From contig OY992538.1 in NCBI GenBank assembly GCA_963921195.1, positions 6,534,330 through 6,598,329 on the forward strand: a stretch of DNA of 64,000 bases, in the 5' to 3' direction. The stretch's first letter is position 1. Every line of letters starts with the position of its first letter. Under the pieces are notes generated by a model. That model did no database searches. It was given only the letters and a program-made list of their open reading frames with translations, and was not told the origin of the DNA. Both the position numbers and the translations under genes were made by a program. The stretch comes from Pegoplata infirma. Taxonomy: Eukaryota > Arthropoda > Insecta > Diptera > Anthomyiidae. This document shows positions 35,085 to 47,410 of this stretch, in pieces.

Positions 35085-35480
35085 TTTTTTATACCCTCCA
35101 CTTACAATTAGCGATAGTCGCTATAAATAAGTCTGTCATTCCGTTTGCAACTCATCAAAATATCGGTTCAACGGTTCAATAGTTATGAAACAAAACGTAA
35201 GGACACCTCGAAAATGTTGGTACATTGAACATAACCTAAAAATACAAAATGCTTAAATTCGGCTGCTGGTTGACACATGTGAACAGAATTGATCACCGAA
35301 TTATATTTAAACATGTACAAATATATTTTTTTGCAACAAAAAAAAATTTTGCCGATTTTTTTTTTCACCAAACCAATTTTTTCGCGGATTTTGTTTTCAA
35401 TTTTTTTTTTTTGCAAATAAACTTTTTTTACATTGTGTAAGGTATCAATACATTCGGCAAGGTCAAATTTAACTTTTTTA
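35085..35480 (+). mobile_element. DINE-like element, internally deleted
   Basis: 5' part tttttttataccctccactt, cattccgtttgcaactcatc, then a jump to the 3' end (gtaaggtatcaatacattcgg, caaggtcaaatttaac). The GTCC module is missing. Confidence 0.55.
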
Positions 35481-35659
35481 TTTATTTTTTTTAATTTTGT
35501 TATTTTAAGTACTTTTTTAAATAAAAACTGTCGTACAATATTTTTTAATAATTTGTTTACACGTACTTAAAAACTGATTCGTCCGACTTTAAAGACTTAA
35601 GAGCTATCGAAAAAAAGTTGAAGAAACAAAAAAAAAACACATAAGAATATTTTTAAATT

Positions 35660-36431
35660 TCATTATGTCTACTAGGGTGATCAATTATTCGACTTTAAAA
35701 AAAAATGTTTTCGAATAGTTCGAAAATCAGCTTTTTAAATAAACCAGTTTTGGTTTTTTAAATTGACAAATAATCGGTTGAACTGGTTTTTTCTTTTTTT
35801 TTTAAGAAAACAATGAAAACTAGTTGAAAAGTTAAATTCGACTTGGCCGAATTCATGACTACCCTTTACCATTCCCTAGTAAATTTTATAACATGAACAA
35901 AAAATTTAACAATTAAGGGGCATGTCACAGACTCAATTCCGTTCGGATTTGAAAAAAGTGGTTTACTCGTAAAACGCAAAACGAATATTATTTTTTCGGA
36001 ATGAAATCACTTTCAAAAATCAAAGTGGAATTGAATTGCATAAAAGTGGTTTCATTCCGAAAAAAAATATTTTCTTTGCGTTTTACGAGTAAACCACTTA
36101 TTCCACTTCCGAACGGAATTGAGTCTGTGACATGCCTCTAAATTAGGAATATTTTATTTTAAATAAAAAACTTTTTTTTTATATTTTTGTTTTACACTTT
36201 TTTTTTGTGTAAAACTTTTTTCGAGTGCATTTTAATTAGAATTGTTTTATTTTGAGTGAAAAACTTTTTTTTAGTAATTTTTGTAAAAAAAATTACAACT
36301 TCTTTTTTGAGTGATTTTTTTTTTAGTTTACCGGTCTAACGGTTTTCGAATCGTCAAGGTTTTAAAAAAACTGACCACAAAAAACCGTTTGAAACCAGTT
36401 TAGAAATACCGGTAATATCAATATGTACCTA
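35660..36431. repeat. Degenerate repeat with accggt/aaccagtt motifs, carrying DINE-like 3' fragment
   Basis: Outer parts (35670-35815, 36330-36425) repeat aaccagtttnggtttttt, aaccgtttgaaaccagttta, and related motifs. Between them lies a minus-strand DINE-like 3' fragment (35820-36330: gttaaattcgacttggccga, cattcc...). Confidence 0.45.
35917..36138. mobile_element. 222-bp palindromic MITE, GRGGCATGTCACAGACTCAA ends, TAA duplication
   Basis: Almost the whole unit folds back (arms about 95 bp; inner part cgttttacgagtaaaccact). TAA stands at both sides (35914-35916, 36139-36141). G-rich ends with TWA duplication are typical of PIF/Harbinger elements (established); the assignment is an inference. 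Confidence 0.7.
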
Positions 36432-37270
36432 CCCAGGCAGAAACTGCCAACCGTTCCAAAGAAAAAGTCTCGGCAAAGCACTTTATTTTTTGTGTAGAAG
36501 GTTGTATGAATTCGAAAAAGTGCTTTCCAAGCGCTTTGCCAATGTTTTTCTATTTAAATCCGTTGAAAGTATACATTTTTTATTAAAATTTATTAATTTT
36601 CATAACAATTGGAATATTTTTTATTTCCCTGCAGGATAAGTGGCCGGTCCTTAATAGTTCTCATGATATGCTACTTATACACAATGACCTACATATTCCA
36701 ATATTGACACCTTTTATATAAAAACACCTGTTTCTTTCGTGAGAAAGTGTCTTAAACTCCGGATGCATCACCCTTAAACTCCGGATACATACCCATTTCG
36801 GTTCAATACACCACTTTTTTCGGGACCTTTCCAAATTTTTTCCTAAAAGCATTTTTAATAATTTTTTAATTCCAAAACGCAAAGAAAACTGCAAACAAAT
36901 TTTTTCCGGGACTTGGAAAATTGTTCAAAGTTTGTTCAAAATTTTTTTATCCTAATAAATGAGTCAATAAATTTTTTACCCTAATTTAATAAATTTCTTT
37001 ATTCAAATAAACATCAAAAAAAGTTGTGTCTTATGGACTTATGTATACAATTTAGATACGTCCCATTTTTTTGTTCTAAAAGTGCTATAATAGTACCATA
37101 TTTTTTGTTTTTAAAGCGCTTTCAAAGCGCTTTAAAATAGCAACGGCATACCGTTTACCGTGGTTATCATTTTGGACGCTGGGAGAGTACTAAACTGTGA
37201 TGCTTTCCCAAACAAGCGACCATAAAGGGTACTTTGCCAGCGCTCTCCCATTCGTATTTTTCTGCCTGGG
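36432..37270. mobile_element. CCCAGGCAGAAA-ended element, TA duplication
   Basis: An 839-bp unit with 12-bp perfect TIRs CCCAGGCAGAAA/TTTCTGCCTGGG and TA on both sides. Subterminal cgctttgcc / gcgctctccc motifs recur. The minus-strand frame 36894-36661 has no recognised domain. Confidence 0.7.
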
Positions 37271-37656
37271 TAATTATTATCTACTTATTATTTTATTGTA
37301 TACTTTACAATTTTTGGAAGCGCATAAGTTAATCTTTTTATCTAAGGAAGATAAATTATAACTTTAACATATCGTCGATGTTCTGCATTAAGCAGCTATG
37401 TGCCCAGCAAAAACTTTACCAAATAATGAATTAAAATGCCAATATCATTATAAATAAGTACTTATTTATTGGCATTTTAACTCATTTTAACATGGGGTTG
37501 ACATTGGAAGCAACTACTTACATGGACGGATTATTTATAATGACTTAAATCAGTGGTTATTTTACTACTAAAAAATAAAAAGTTCTCAAAATAGAATTTT
37601 TGGTAATTTAAATAAAAAAAATACTATAACAAAACAACAACAAATTAAAAAAAATA

Positions 37657-38487
37657 AGTAGAAAAGTTAAATTCGACTTGGCCGAATCCATGCATACCCT
37701 ACATCGCCCTTTTAAAGTGAGAGAAAAATTTTCTAACGTGAAAGAAATTAACAATTTTGATTAAAAATATTTTATTTTGAGTAAAAAACTTTTTTTTGAA
37801 TCATGTTTGTAAAAAAAAAATTAAAAATTTGTTTTGAGTGTAAAATTTTTTTGAGTGTAAATTTTTTTAAGTGAATTTTTTTTTAGTGTTAAAATATTTT
37901 TGAGTGAGAAAAATACGTTGTAAAATATTTTTGTGACGTCCCTATGTTTTAAAATTTGTTTAATGGTTTTTCTACACGCGAATTTAAGGTGAAACCTGAT
38001 ATATTATGTTTAATATATTAATTTGTTTATTTAATTAAAGTAATACAAAAAGTTAAGTAAATTCAAAGTTAAAAGTCAATGCTTGAAAAACTATAAAAAG
38101 AATGAATCAAAGAATCATGTGGTGATGCCAGATCATATTGTCATTTACACTGAGAAGCATGTATATAATATGACAAAACCAATCTGAAATCAATCTGAAA
38201 TTTACGGTTTTGCTTAAAATTTTTGAACCACTGAACCGATTTGTCCGAAATTCAATACCAACCAGACCAGGGGAACGTCAAACATATGCGCCAAGCAGCA
38301 TATATGTCAGCAGCCTCGATATAGTCTTTTAAAAGTTAGCGTGCTTTTTATATCGTTAATTCTAAAAAACCTTGCCGAAATTTACTCTTTTACTTAAAAC
38401 TTTTGAAACACTTGACCGATTTCGCTGAATTGCAATACCAACCTGACCAAATAAATGACAAATATATATCGTCGAACTATATTCAAT
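37657..38487 (-). mobile_element. DINE-like element, 5'-truncated
   Basis: Reads on the minus strand from ...caacctgaccaaataaat modules to the 3' end gaattcg-type: gttaaattcgacttggccga, atccatgcataccctacat. Two modules with ttttgaaccactgaaccgat / cacttgaccgatttcgctg are present; the GTCC tract and the hairpin are missing. Confidence 0.55.
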
Positions 38488-39480
38488 AAATGCCAACTCG
38501 TAAAAGCTTACTGTTCAGGAGAGCTAAAAAACTTGTTATTTCGCATATTATTGCAAAAATAAACAATGTACCTTCCACAAGATGGTTTAAATATTCTAAA
38601 CAATTTTTACCTATGGAAAAATTTTCATATTTTGCACTGGTTTGCGTATTTTTTAGAGATGGCATTTATTACTATATCAAGAAACAAATATTTTTTTAGA
38701 GTTGGCATATTTTGTCGGAAAATAAAAATAAATTTTTTTTGGAAAAATTTTTTTAATTTTTTTTTTTTTGTTTTTGTTATCCTTAGTACGGTAATTGCAA
38801 AAACTGAACAAAAAATTAAAAATCTTTGCATATTTTTAAAAGTTACTAGTTTCGAAAGCCTTTTAATCTCAGGGTGGTCAACTTTGGCACTCTGTAACTC
38901 ACGCTGTATTGCAATAGGATCACTCCAAACTAGCTATTTGGAAAGCTTATATCATTGACTTTATTTGCCCCATTAATAATCTTTCAATCTGATAAATAGT
39001 TTGAAAGTTACATAAATATAAGCAATTTTTTTTTTTGCAAACACTATTTACCGATATTTTCAAAATGGCAATATCTCGAGAACCAGTCATTAAATATCAA
39101 AATCTTTCCAAGATTCGTGTTTAGCATGGCAAATGCAATAAGGTATGCGGTCCATTTTTTTTTTTTAAATTTTTTGAAAATTTTTTGGAAATTTACAATG
39201 GGAGTTGGCATTTATTTCCACCAAAAAAATATGTACTTTGAGTTAGCAGAATTACAAAAATGGATGTAAAACGACAACAAATTATTTTTTTGCTCTGAAA
39301 TTTTTATGGCAGATAGGTATTACATAGGGGAGCTATTTGCCATCGGAAACTCATTTCCGTCAAATTTGAGTTGGCATATTTTGAATATAGGTTCACGATA
39401 TGCTAAGCTTCAGCAACTTCAGTAAAGTTAGCGTGTTTTCTACAGACAGGTATTTGTAAGTATTGCCAAGTTTTTGCTGG
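38488..39480. other. AT-rich stretch, no gene recognised
   Basis: Loose repeats of gttggcatatttt and gccaactc occur (38487, 38701, 39186, 39370). The frame 38566-38958 (+) has an atypical, Phe/Asn-rich composition and is not supported as a gene. Confidence 0.4.
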
Positions 39481-40011
39481 GATATGTTTTTCAGTTAGTT
39501 TTTAGGGGAGCTAAACAACCGTTTAATATTGTCGATTCGCAAAATTTTTTATGTTAGATTTTTTTTATGTTTATATTATTTAAACATAATAAACCATAAA
39601 AAAAATGTTTTGGCGTCTACGAGTGGTAAAAGAAATGAACGAAAAGCAACACATGGTTGATTCTGAGATTACCGGTAAATATGCCAATTTGGATAAAAAA
39701 AATATGCTTAAAAATCAGCATCAGTGGACAAAAATCTGTTTTTTTGGAATTTTTGAAATATTTTTCCCATAAAGTATGCAAAAAGTCTTAATTTTTGAGC
39801 CGGAATTAGTAAGAAAAGTTCGGACATAAATTTTAGTCGAAAAGCGTAATTTTTTCAAACTTTTACCGCTGGTTGCCGACTGAAGATGATCTTGCAAAAA
39901 TTTTTCATAAAATTTCATAAATTTTCCCACAATCAGCTTTTCCGTGGTCATCGTTCGGCAGGTATTACGACAAGAATTTCGAAAGTTCAGAATTGACGGG
40001 ACGTCCTAGTG

Positions 40012-40395
40012 CCCAAGTAAAAATTGTCAGATTTGGCTCAAATTAATTTTTAAATGAAAGTTTGTCTCAAGCTCTATGATAGGGTCCAGAAAAAAAATCT
40101 GTTTTTTGACTGGTGTGCCAAAGTAAAAATTGTCAGATTTGGCTCAAATTAATTTTAAATGCCAGTTTGTCTCAAGCTCTTTGATAGGGTCTAGAAAAAA
40201 TGAGTTTATTTTTTTATTTATTCAAATAGCGATGTCTCTAAAACCGTTCGACCGATTTTAATTTTTTTTCCAAAAACCAATACTTTGATCACACGGGTAA
40301 AAATAATTGGATTTGGCTCAAATTAATTTTAAATTAAAGTTTATCCCAAGCTCTTTGATAGGGTCAAGAAAACAAATTTGGTTTTTTTTTTTAAT
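40012..40395 (+). repeat. Three diverged tandem copies of a ~110-170-bp unit
   Basis: aagtaaaaattgtcagattt, ggctcaaattaatttt, and caagctctttgatagggtc recur at about 40015, 40125, and 40298. The third copy is separated by additional sequence. Confidence 0.7.
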
Positions 40396-40559
40396 TTCTT
40401 GACCTTTGGAAAAAGCGTAAATTTTGGCAAATTTCAAATAGCGATATTCGATTGGTTTCAAATTTATACCACATAATTTTTAAGTCTAGTAAAATAAAAA
40501 CTCTCCCCGACACTTGGTATTATAAAAATTTGAAGAAAAAATGCCACTCTAATAGACCA

Positions 40560-41800
40560 CCTCACAAATCTTTATTTCAAAAATAACGAAAAACACAATT
40601 TTACTTATACTCCTAAAAGTATGTTGTGTTTAAAATATTTAAAAAGAACAGTGCTGCCATATAAATTTACTTTGATAACTTTTAAGGGTTAATAGGGAAA
40701 CTCAACAAATTTGGCAGAACTAATTTGTGAGTCAGCTGTTTATTGTTTTGTTTATTTCAATTTATACCGGAATTTGTGCAAAATTGTTTTTAAAAGTAAT
40801 TTTTTATTAATTAAATAAAAATAATGGTGATATCATTTAATGATTTAATAATGGTGATTAAAATTATCCATAATTAAATAAACAAAAATATGAAACAAGT
40901 CAAGACATCAAAACATAACCTCAATTTACCCCTCTACGTACATTATTAACAAAAATTCCTTACACTTTTGCTTAACGAGAAAACCAATGAAATTTCCTTT
41001 AAATTACCGTTTATTGTGTTCCAAAATGATTAAACTACATGTATGAGTGAGTGTTTTTGTATAATATCCAATGCACCACCACTTTTTACACTGTTTATGA
41101 CTAGTTGCGCATTTGTTATTGGCACTCTAGACAACGAGGACACAAATCTCTACTCTGCTACTGCTGGTAGTGTCAGGATAAAATAAAGCAACAAGAAATG
41201 GAAGAAAAAACATCACACAAGGAAAGCTTAATTGTTTTGTTTACATTTGGAAAGAAAATAAAAAAAAGCGATTGTAGAGATTTTGAAAGAAAGATTATTT
41301 CAATATGCGCAATGAGCACAGGAGTAAATGACTATTTGAGAGAAAACAACCAACGTAAATGCAAAGAGATTGAGGAATTCAGGACATAACTGCATTTTTA
41401 TGAAATACTTTTTAAAATTGAAAATTTAATTCGTTTTAGGTAATTAATTGTAGTTTTTTTTGGTATTCCATGGAATAGTTTCTAAAGGGTTTTTATGGCA
41501 TTTTTAATTTTCGTAATTAAAATATAATTATTTTTTTTAATTGAAGCAATAGCAACCATATACATAATTATTATTTAATGTTTAGCGGGAAGTATGCCTG
41601 GGCCGTATATAAAAATATTAAGGTAACTTCATGATTAACAATGTTTAATTGATGACTGAAGCACTATGCTCCTTATAGAAACTAAAGGAACCAATATAAT
41701 TGATGACTGATCTTTTCTGAAAAGAATGTTTATAGACATTCTAGACTTCTGTCATTCCTTTTGTGAAAAGCATCTGACCACTAGAAAAGGTTCCCCCTTA
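40560..41800. other. Low-repeat AT-rich DNA, no gene recognised
   Basis: Less repetitive than its surroundings, with a locally higher GC part (41040-41190). The frame 41198-41389 (+) is open for 63 codons but has no recognised motif or supporting splice signals. Confidence 0.35.
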
Positions 41801-41814
41801 AAAGACAAATTTTT

Positions 41815-42440
41815 CGTATTACAATGATCTCTTTCGAATTTCAATTTGATCTTTTTCGAATTGCAAATCGATATTTTTCGAATTACAATTGATCTATGTA
41901 TTTCGAACTATATTTTTTTTTCATTTTCAAATTAGAATTGATATTTTTCGAATTACAATTGATCTTTTTAAAATCACAATTGGTCTTTTTATATTCTCCC
42001 ACACCCCTATGCACGCAAGTTTAGGTTTTGTGAAAATAGTGACAAAATCGTGTATTGGCATTTCATTCATCTTCATTTAGAACTAAAAATCGTTAACACG
42101 AAAATCCAAGCTGATCCTGATTTGAAATTATTGCTTAATAATTACACAACAATAACCTCACCATGAATCCTAATTCCAAATCTGACATCCAAGTTTTTCT
42201 AGCACGTACCATTTTTGAGATATTCGCTGTTAAAAAGTCATAAAAACCAATAATTTAGCACATTTTTTGTTTCAAATCAGGCAATTAGCATTTTATACAT
42301 TCTGGAGGTTATCATGCAAGGTAAGGCCGAATTTAACTTTTTTACTTGTTTGGATTACAATTGATATTTAAAAAAAAAAACAATTGATTTTTTTCGAAAT
42401 AATATTGATCTTTTTGAATTACAAATTGTAATTTATAATT
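41815..42440. repeat. Diverged AATTGTAATTCGAAAAAGATC-type minisatellite tracts
   Basis: Blocks at 41820-41990 and 42350-42430 repeat ttttcgaattacaattgatc. The unit is close to the AATTGAAATTCAGAAAAGATC variant in the fold-back arrays. Between them lies a DINE-like 3' end (42296-42352, ggtaaggccgaatttaac ... ttacttg). Confidence 0.6.
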
Positions 42441-42890
42441 GATTATCTTGGAAAATTATAAAACGGCTGAATTCTGTACATTTTCTAGACATATGTAATT
42501 ATATTTCTACTAGTATTAAATACTATGAATTAACTCAGAGTTAAATTAAAACATTCACGCAATATTGTAATTTATCAAATACGAACTCATGTTCGTAGAG
42601 ACACCTTTGCCCAATAAGCAACAAAATCTGCATTTTGAGCCATATGAAAAATCTGCATTTTGAGCCATTTGAGAAATCTGCTGATAATAGCTGACGCGGT
42701 TTGCTAAATTTCTGTCTGAATAATCAAGGTAGAATATGCTGAAAAAAACCGCCAAGACAGCAGAAAAATCTTCTGATTTCAATAGAGAAATATGCTGATT
42801 TAAAATAATCAGCCTAAACTGTTTATTTGAAATCAGCAGATTTCTTTGTCCTCATCAAATGTGTGGACCCTAATGCCCTCCATTTTCCTC
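42441..42890. other. Sequence with scattered atctgctgat/atcagcagat motifs
   Basis: Several direct and inverted copies of aaatctgc(tgat) between 42625 and 42850. Boundaries are unclear and no gene is seen. Confidence 0.4.
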
Positions 42891-42894
42891 TATC

Positions 42895-43505
42895 TGACTT
42901 ACAAGGGAAGTATCTCAACCCTTATGAACCGATTTGCCTAAAACTTAAAATATATATCAAAGAGACAATTCTAAGGTTGGGGTGTCTCGGCTTATCGGCC
43001 ATATCGGGGATTTAGGGGTTCAAAACATGGGTCAAAAAATGGCGAAAAAATCGTTTTTTTGGATTTTTCAGCCATTTCTTTTTAAAAAACTATATGATGT
43101 ATGCATATGAGAAGAAAGGTTTTTTTAATGCCTATTCAATGGTGGCATAACCTTGTAAAAATTCGGCTTCTTTAAATATTTTTTTCAGGAAAATGTGTAA
43201 AATTTGGGGGGTACTTATATGAATACATAGACCTACGATATCCATATGGATAAGAAATAATCTTTATTAAATTTAAGTCGACCCGTATTTTTTATTTTTG
43301 CCCTAGACGATATTCCCGTTAGTTCGGAAGTTATCAAAATTTTCCCGAAGGTCCACATGGTTTTATAAGGGAACAACGAAATTTTTAAACACCGATATGG
43401 CCGATAAGCCGAGACACCCCAACCTTAAAATCGTCTCCTTAATATATATTTTAAGTTTCAGGCAAATCGGTTCATAAGGGTTGAGATACTTCCCTTGTTA
43501 GTTTT
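42895..43505. mobile_element. Palindromic element, arms of about 110 bp
   Basis: acaagggaagtatctcaacc, gaaccgatttgcctaaaact, and ggttggggtgtctcggctta at 42900-42995 recur inverted at 43400-43500. The centre is not conserved. No coding frame. Confidence 0.65.
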
Positions 43506-44126
43506 CGAAATATAGCCATTTTAATTTTTAACCAACAAAATATTTTGCACAGATAAATAAAACGCCGACAAAAATAAGATGTTTAATAATGCTCATGCTT
43601 TTTATTTTATTAAGGCATTTATCAATTCCCATGAAAATTTTTCATAATAAGTATTAGTAGTCCTACCAATTCCTTAATGAGTAATGCTACCAATTCCTAA
43701 ATGATTGATTGAAACAATGCCAATGATTGAAATTTCATTTCTTTAGAATCAGTCCATTTATTTTAATAGTTCCATTTGTGCGTTGTTCAAAGAAAACTTT
43801 AGCAATTTTTTTATTCAAGTAAAACACCATTTTCGGAGTCTTTTTTGGTGCGGTCCAGCTAACGGGAGATTATCCCTAGAACTCAAATTTTTTGTGAATC
43901 CCCGACTAAAAATAAATATACAGGTCCATATATAATTTGAAATTGAGCCATATATAATTTAATATGGCACAACACGTATTTGGATAAAATAAGATGATGA
44001 AATTGGTGGATCAAAATAGCTTAAAATTTGTTATATTAGATTAAATATGATCGTTTTTGATCCGAATATTGGGTTTATCTAATTTGATATAATTGTATAT
44101 AAAATATGTAGAATTTTGCATAAAAT
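43506..44126. repeat. AT-rich DNA ending in a catata-type element cut by the next DINE-like copy
   Basis: From about 43900 the sequence (ccccgactaaaaataaatat, gccatatataatttaatatg, ttggatcaaaatag) resembles the interior of 16429-16784. Its right part is lost at the DINE-like insertion. Confidence 0.4.
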
Positions 44127-44645
44127 ATTTTTTATACCCTCCAACAGCAGTATGGGGGTATACTCACTTTGTCATTCCGCGTGTAACGCATCGAAATATC
44201 GGTCTAGGATCCCATAAAGTATATATTTTATTGATCAGTGATCGATTCTAAGACATTCTAGCGATGTCCGTCCGTCCGTCTGTCCGTCGGTAGAAGACAC
44301 GATACAGTCCAAAATAAAAGAGCTAGACTTCCGAAGTTTGGCACGAATATGTCTTATATTCCTAGGCAGGTCAAGTTCGGAAATGGGCAAAATCGGACCA
44401 AGGGGAAAAAAGTTCCCCCTTGGAGAACTAAACCAACCTACGAAAAACCGCATTTTTTGAAGGGTTTTCTGTACTTTTGCTAAGCAAATGCAACATTCTT
44501 ATCTCAAAAGAAGTTCAAAATCGCAATGGGAAGATGCCCCTAACGTCTCCCACAAACCCACTTCCCCCCCCCCCCCAAAAAAAAAGACGCCCCTGGATTT
44601 TTTTATATTGTTTTTTTTTTTTACATTTTGGAGGGTATAAACAAA
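44127..44645 (+). mobile_element. DINE-like element, 3'-truncated or diverged
   Basis: tttataccctccaacagcag, tcattccgcgtgtaacgcat, ctaggatcccataaagtata, and gcgatgtccgtccgtccgtc occur in order. The 3' end is not clear (possibly gagggtataaac at 44631). Confidence 0.55.
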
Positions 44646-44919
44646 TTAAAAAAATTTTCCTAAAACTTTGTTAATAAATTTTTACTTCAAAACGCAAAAA
44701 ATGTACCAAAAATATTTTTTATCCAGGACTTAGAAAATATTACAAAACTTTTTCAGGACTTGTAAAATTTTTCAAAATTTGGCTAAATTTTTTTTTGTTT
44801 AAATCATTTTTAATTCTTAACTCCAAAACGCAAAAATTATTTGTGTCTGGAAATTTAAAAAAAAATTTCTCGGGACTTAGAAAACTTTTTTCCCCCGAAT
44901 CGGAACCATATATATATTA

Positions 44920-46431
44920 GAGCGACTCAACTTGTATGGAAGAGAAAAAAGTGATTTAGTTACCCCTCTGAAAATAAAGCTTGATATGTTTTATAATGAT
45001 TCCCAAAATATTTTGGTTCTAGCGTTGACCATCCGTGAGCTGGACCATTTTTAAAAAAGGTCCTTTTTTCAGTTTTTCGAATTTTTCTGTACTTTGCTCC
45101 AAGACGACATAAATAAAATTTGGTGTCATCGAAAAGAGTTTTTGACGCAGCATCCAATGGTATATAAAACTTGACCACTTGCGACCTGCAAATTGCGTTA
45201 TTTAACTAAATACATATTTTCGTTTCGCGTTTTCATACAAATTCTACGTATTTGGAAATAATGTTCTGCTTTTTAAATTGAATCTGTTTTAAAATAATGT
45301 TAATTTATTTTTTTTTTGTAATTATTCACATAAAACGCGAAAATCGCGATTTATTAATCTTTTTTCAAATATAGGCAATATGGGTATCAAAATTTTTCAT
45401 TTTTCATTTATAATAACCTGGTGATAAGTAAAAGATCTGTTTTCAAATCGAGGATGCTGTGAGATAAATTTAAGTTCTTAAATATTAATTTTTTAACAAT
45501 GTTCTGCTTTTCAATTTGAACCTGTTTTAAAATAATGTCAGTTTATTATTTTTTTTATTATTCACATAAAACGCGAAAATCGTGATTTATTTTACATATG
45601 TTTTTTAATATAGGCAATAATAATCTGGTGTTCTGTTAGTAACTAAAAAAATAAAATTTGAATACATAAATATATCTCACAGCATCCTAGATTTGATCTT
45701 TTGCTTATCACCAGATTATTATAATTGAAAAACGAGAAAAGTTGATACTCATATTGCCTATATTAAAAAAAGAGAAAATATATCGCGATTTTCGCGATTT
45801 ATGTGAATAATAAAAAATAAATAAACATTATTTTTAAACAGATTCAATTTGAAAAGCAGAACATTGTTAAAAAATAATATTTAAAAACTTAAATTTATCT
45901 CACAGCATCCTAGATTTGAAAACAGATATTTTACTTATCACCAGGTTATTATAATTGAAAAATGAAAAATTTTGATACCCATATTGCCTATATTTGAAAA
46001 AATATAAAATATATCGCGATTTTCGCGTTTAATGTGAATAATTACAAAAAAAAAATAAATAAACATTATTTTAAAACTGATTCAATTTGAAAAGCAGAAC
46101 ATTATTTCCAAATACGTAGAATTTGTATGAAAACCCGAAACGAAAATATGTATTTAGTTAAATATCGCAATTTGCAGGTCGCAAGTGGTCAAGTTTTATA
46201 TACCATTGGATGCTGCGTCAAAAACTCTTTTCGATGACACCAAATTTTATTTATGTCGTCTTGGAGCAAAGTACAAAAAAATTCGAAAAACTGAAAAAAG
46301 GACCTTTTTTCAAAATGGTCCAGCTCACGGATGGTCAACGCTAGAACCAAAATATTTTGGGAATCATCATAAAACATATCAAGCTTTATTTTCAGAGGGG
46401 TAACTAAATCACTTTTTTTTTTGAGTCGCTC
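44920..46431. mobile_element. 1.5-kb fold-back element, GAGCGACTCAA ends, TA duplication
   Basis: TIRs start GAGCGACTCAA and extend almost to the centre (about 45665), with arms of roughly 740 bp that contain internal duplications (caacatgttctgctttt-like blocks). TA is on both sides (44918-44919, 46432-46433). Mirror-image 72-codon frames (45178-44960 and 46185-46403) differ at three bases, all changing the amino acid, so there is no sign of protein-level constraint. Probably a Tc1/mariner-type non-autonomous fold-back. Confidence 0.8.
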
Positions 46432-46434
46432 TAA

Positions 46435-46936
46435 TATATATGTGTATCACATCTTGTATGAGGTCAGACATAGAGTTGTATATCATATATTTATTTATAT
46501 AATATTGTATGAGGTCATTCATGGAGTCATATAAAATATTATATGCAACATCTAATTTAATAAAGCTTTATATATTGTATGTGGAGCAACACATGATTCG
46601 ATATCCTTTTATATGGCACCATATCAAATTTTGGGTGTAAAACTTAATACAAGATACAGTGAATTTTGACTCACTCACTTAATACAAGCGTGAGTGGATT
46701 TTGACTCACACTCGCTCACGCTCACGCTAAAAATAATCGAATCACTCACTAATTACTCACGCATTTTTTTTTTTACTCTCGCTCACTCACATAAACGTGA
46801 GTAATAAAAAACTTACTCACGCGTGACTCACGATAGATTCAATCATTACTCACGCAATAAAATTTTCTTACAAAAAAAAAAAAACTCCAAAAAAAATTTT
46901 TTACAAAAAATTAAAAAAAAATTGGCCAAATCATAA
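46435..46936. repeat. catata-type repeat followed by CACTCACG minisatellite
   Basis: 46435-46640 carries tatat/ggcac motifs as in 43905. From 46665 to 46860 there is an irregular ACTCACGC tract related to the hAT-like MITEs at 17035 and 29788. A possible right end caatctcta lies at 47298. Confidence 0.5.
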
Positions 46937-47217
46937 CCCAGTCGGCAAAAAAAATCACACCTGACATACTGCTGACTCTCCCTTTGTAAAATTGCTGACA
47001 TCTTCATACAATTTTTCAAAATGTCATCAATGACATGTCAGCAGTTGGTCAGCGGTTGTTTAAACGAATTGTTAGTGGCCACCGATACTAGTGGACACTA
47101 CTGACCAACTGCTGACATATCATTGATGACATTTTGAAAAATTGTATGAAGATGTCACCGATTTCATAAAGGGAGAGTCAGCAGTATGTCAGGTGTGATT
47201 TTATTTTACCAACTGGG
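46937..47217. mobile_element. 281-bp palindromic MITE, CCCAGTYGGYAAAA ends, AA duplication
   Basis: Nearly complete fold-back: tcacacctgacatactgctg, actctcccttt, and catcttcatacaatttttca in both arms (about 125 bp each). AA flanks both ends. It interrupts the CACTCACG tract. Confidence 0.75.
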
Positions 47218-47322
47218 AAAATCTAATCACGCAAACTCACGCAAAAAATAAATGACTCACTCACTCAGATTTTTTTTCAACTCACACACCAGCGCCAATC
47301 TCTAATACATAGTTTATTTGGT

Positions 47323-47410
47323 CCAGACAGATATTTCGATGAGTTACAAACAGAATGGCAAACCTATGTATATTTACCCTTTCCACCAACAATGAAGGTA
47401 TTTTAAAGGG
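47323..47410 (-). repeat. DINE-like 5' remnant
   Basis: tttggtccagacagatattt, cgatgagttacaaacagaat, and a degraded hairpin (taccctttccaccaa) on the minus strand. Confidence 0.4.

Larger units (their letters stand above)
37413..39481. mobile_element. Possible CCCAGCAAAAACTT-ended element
   Basis: CCCAGCAAAAACTTTACC at the left and AAGTTTTTGCTGGG at the right match the ends of 31129-32422, but the flanks (TG and AT) do not form a duplication. It contains a truncated DINE-like copy and an inverted pair ataagtacttatttattggc near its left end. It may be two ends of different copies. Confidence 0.35.

Noticed and set aside
38566..38958. 130-codon plus-strand frame
   Set aside because: Phe/Asn/Lys-rich composition as expected of AT-rich DNA; overlapping frames of equal quality exist on the other strand; no domain.
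41198..41389. 63-codon plus-strand frame in a low-repeat region
   Set aside because: Composition is somewhat protein-like, but there is no motif, homology, or splice support.
44960..46403. Mirror-image 72-codon frames in the GAGCGACTCAA fold-back
   Set aside because: The three differences between arms all change the amino acid, so there is no sign of protein-level selection.
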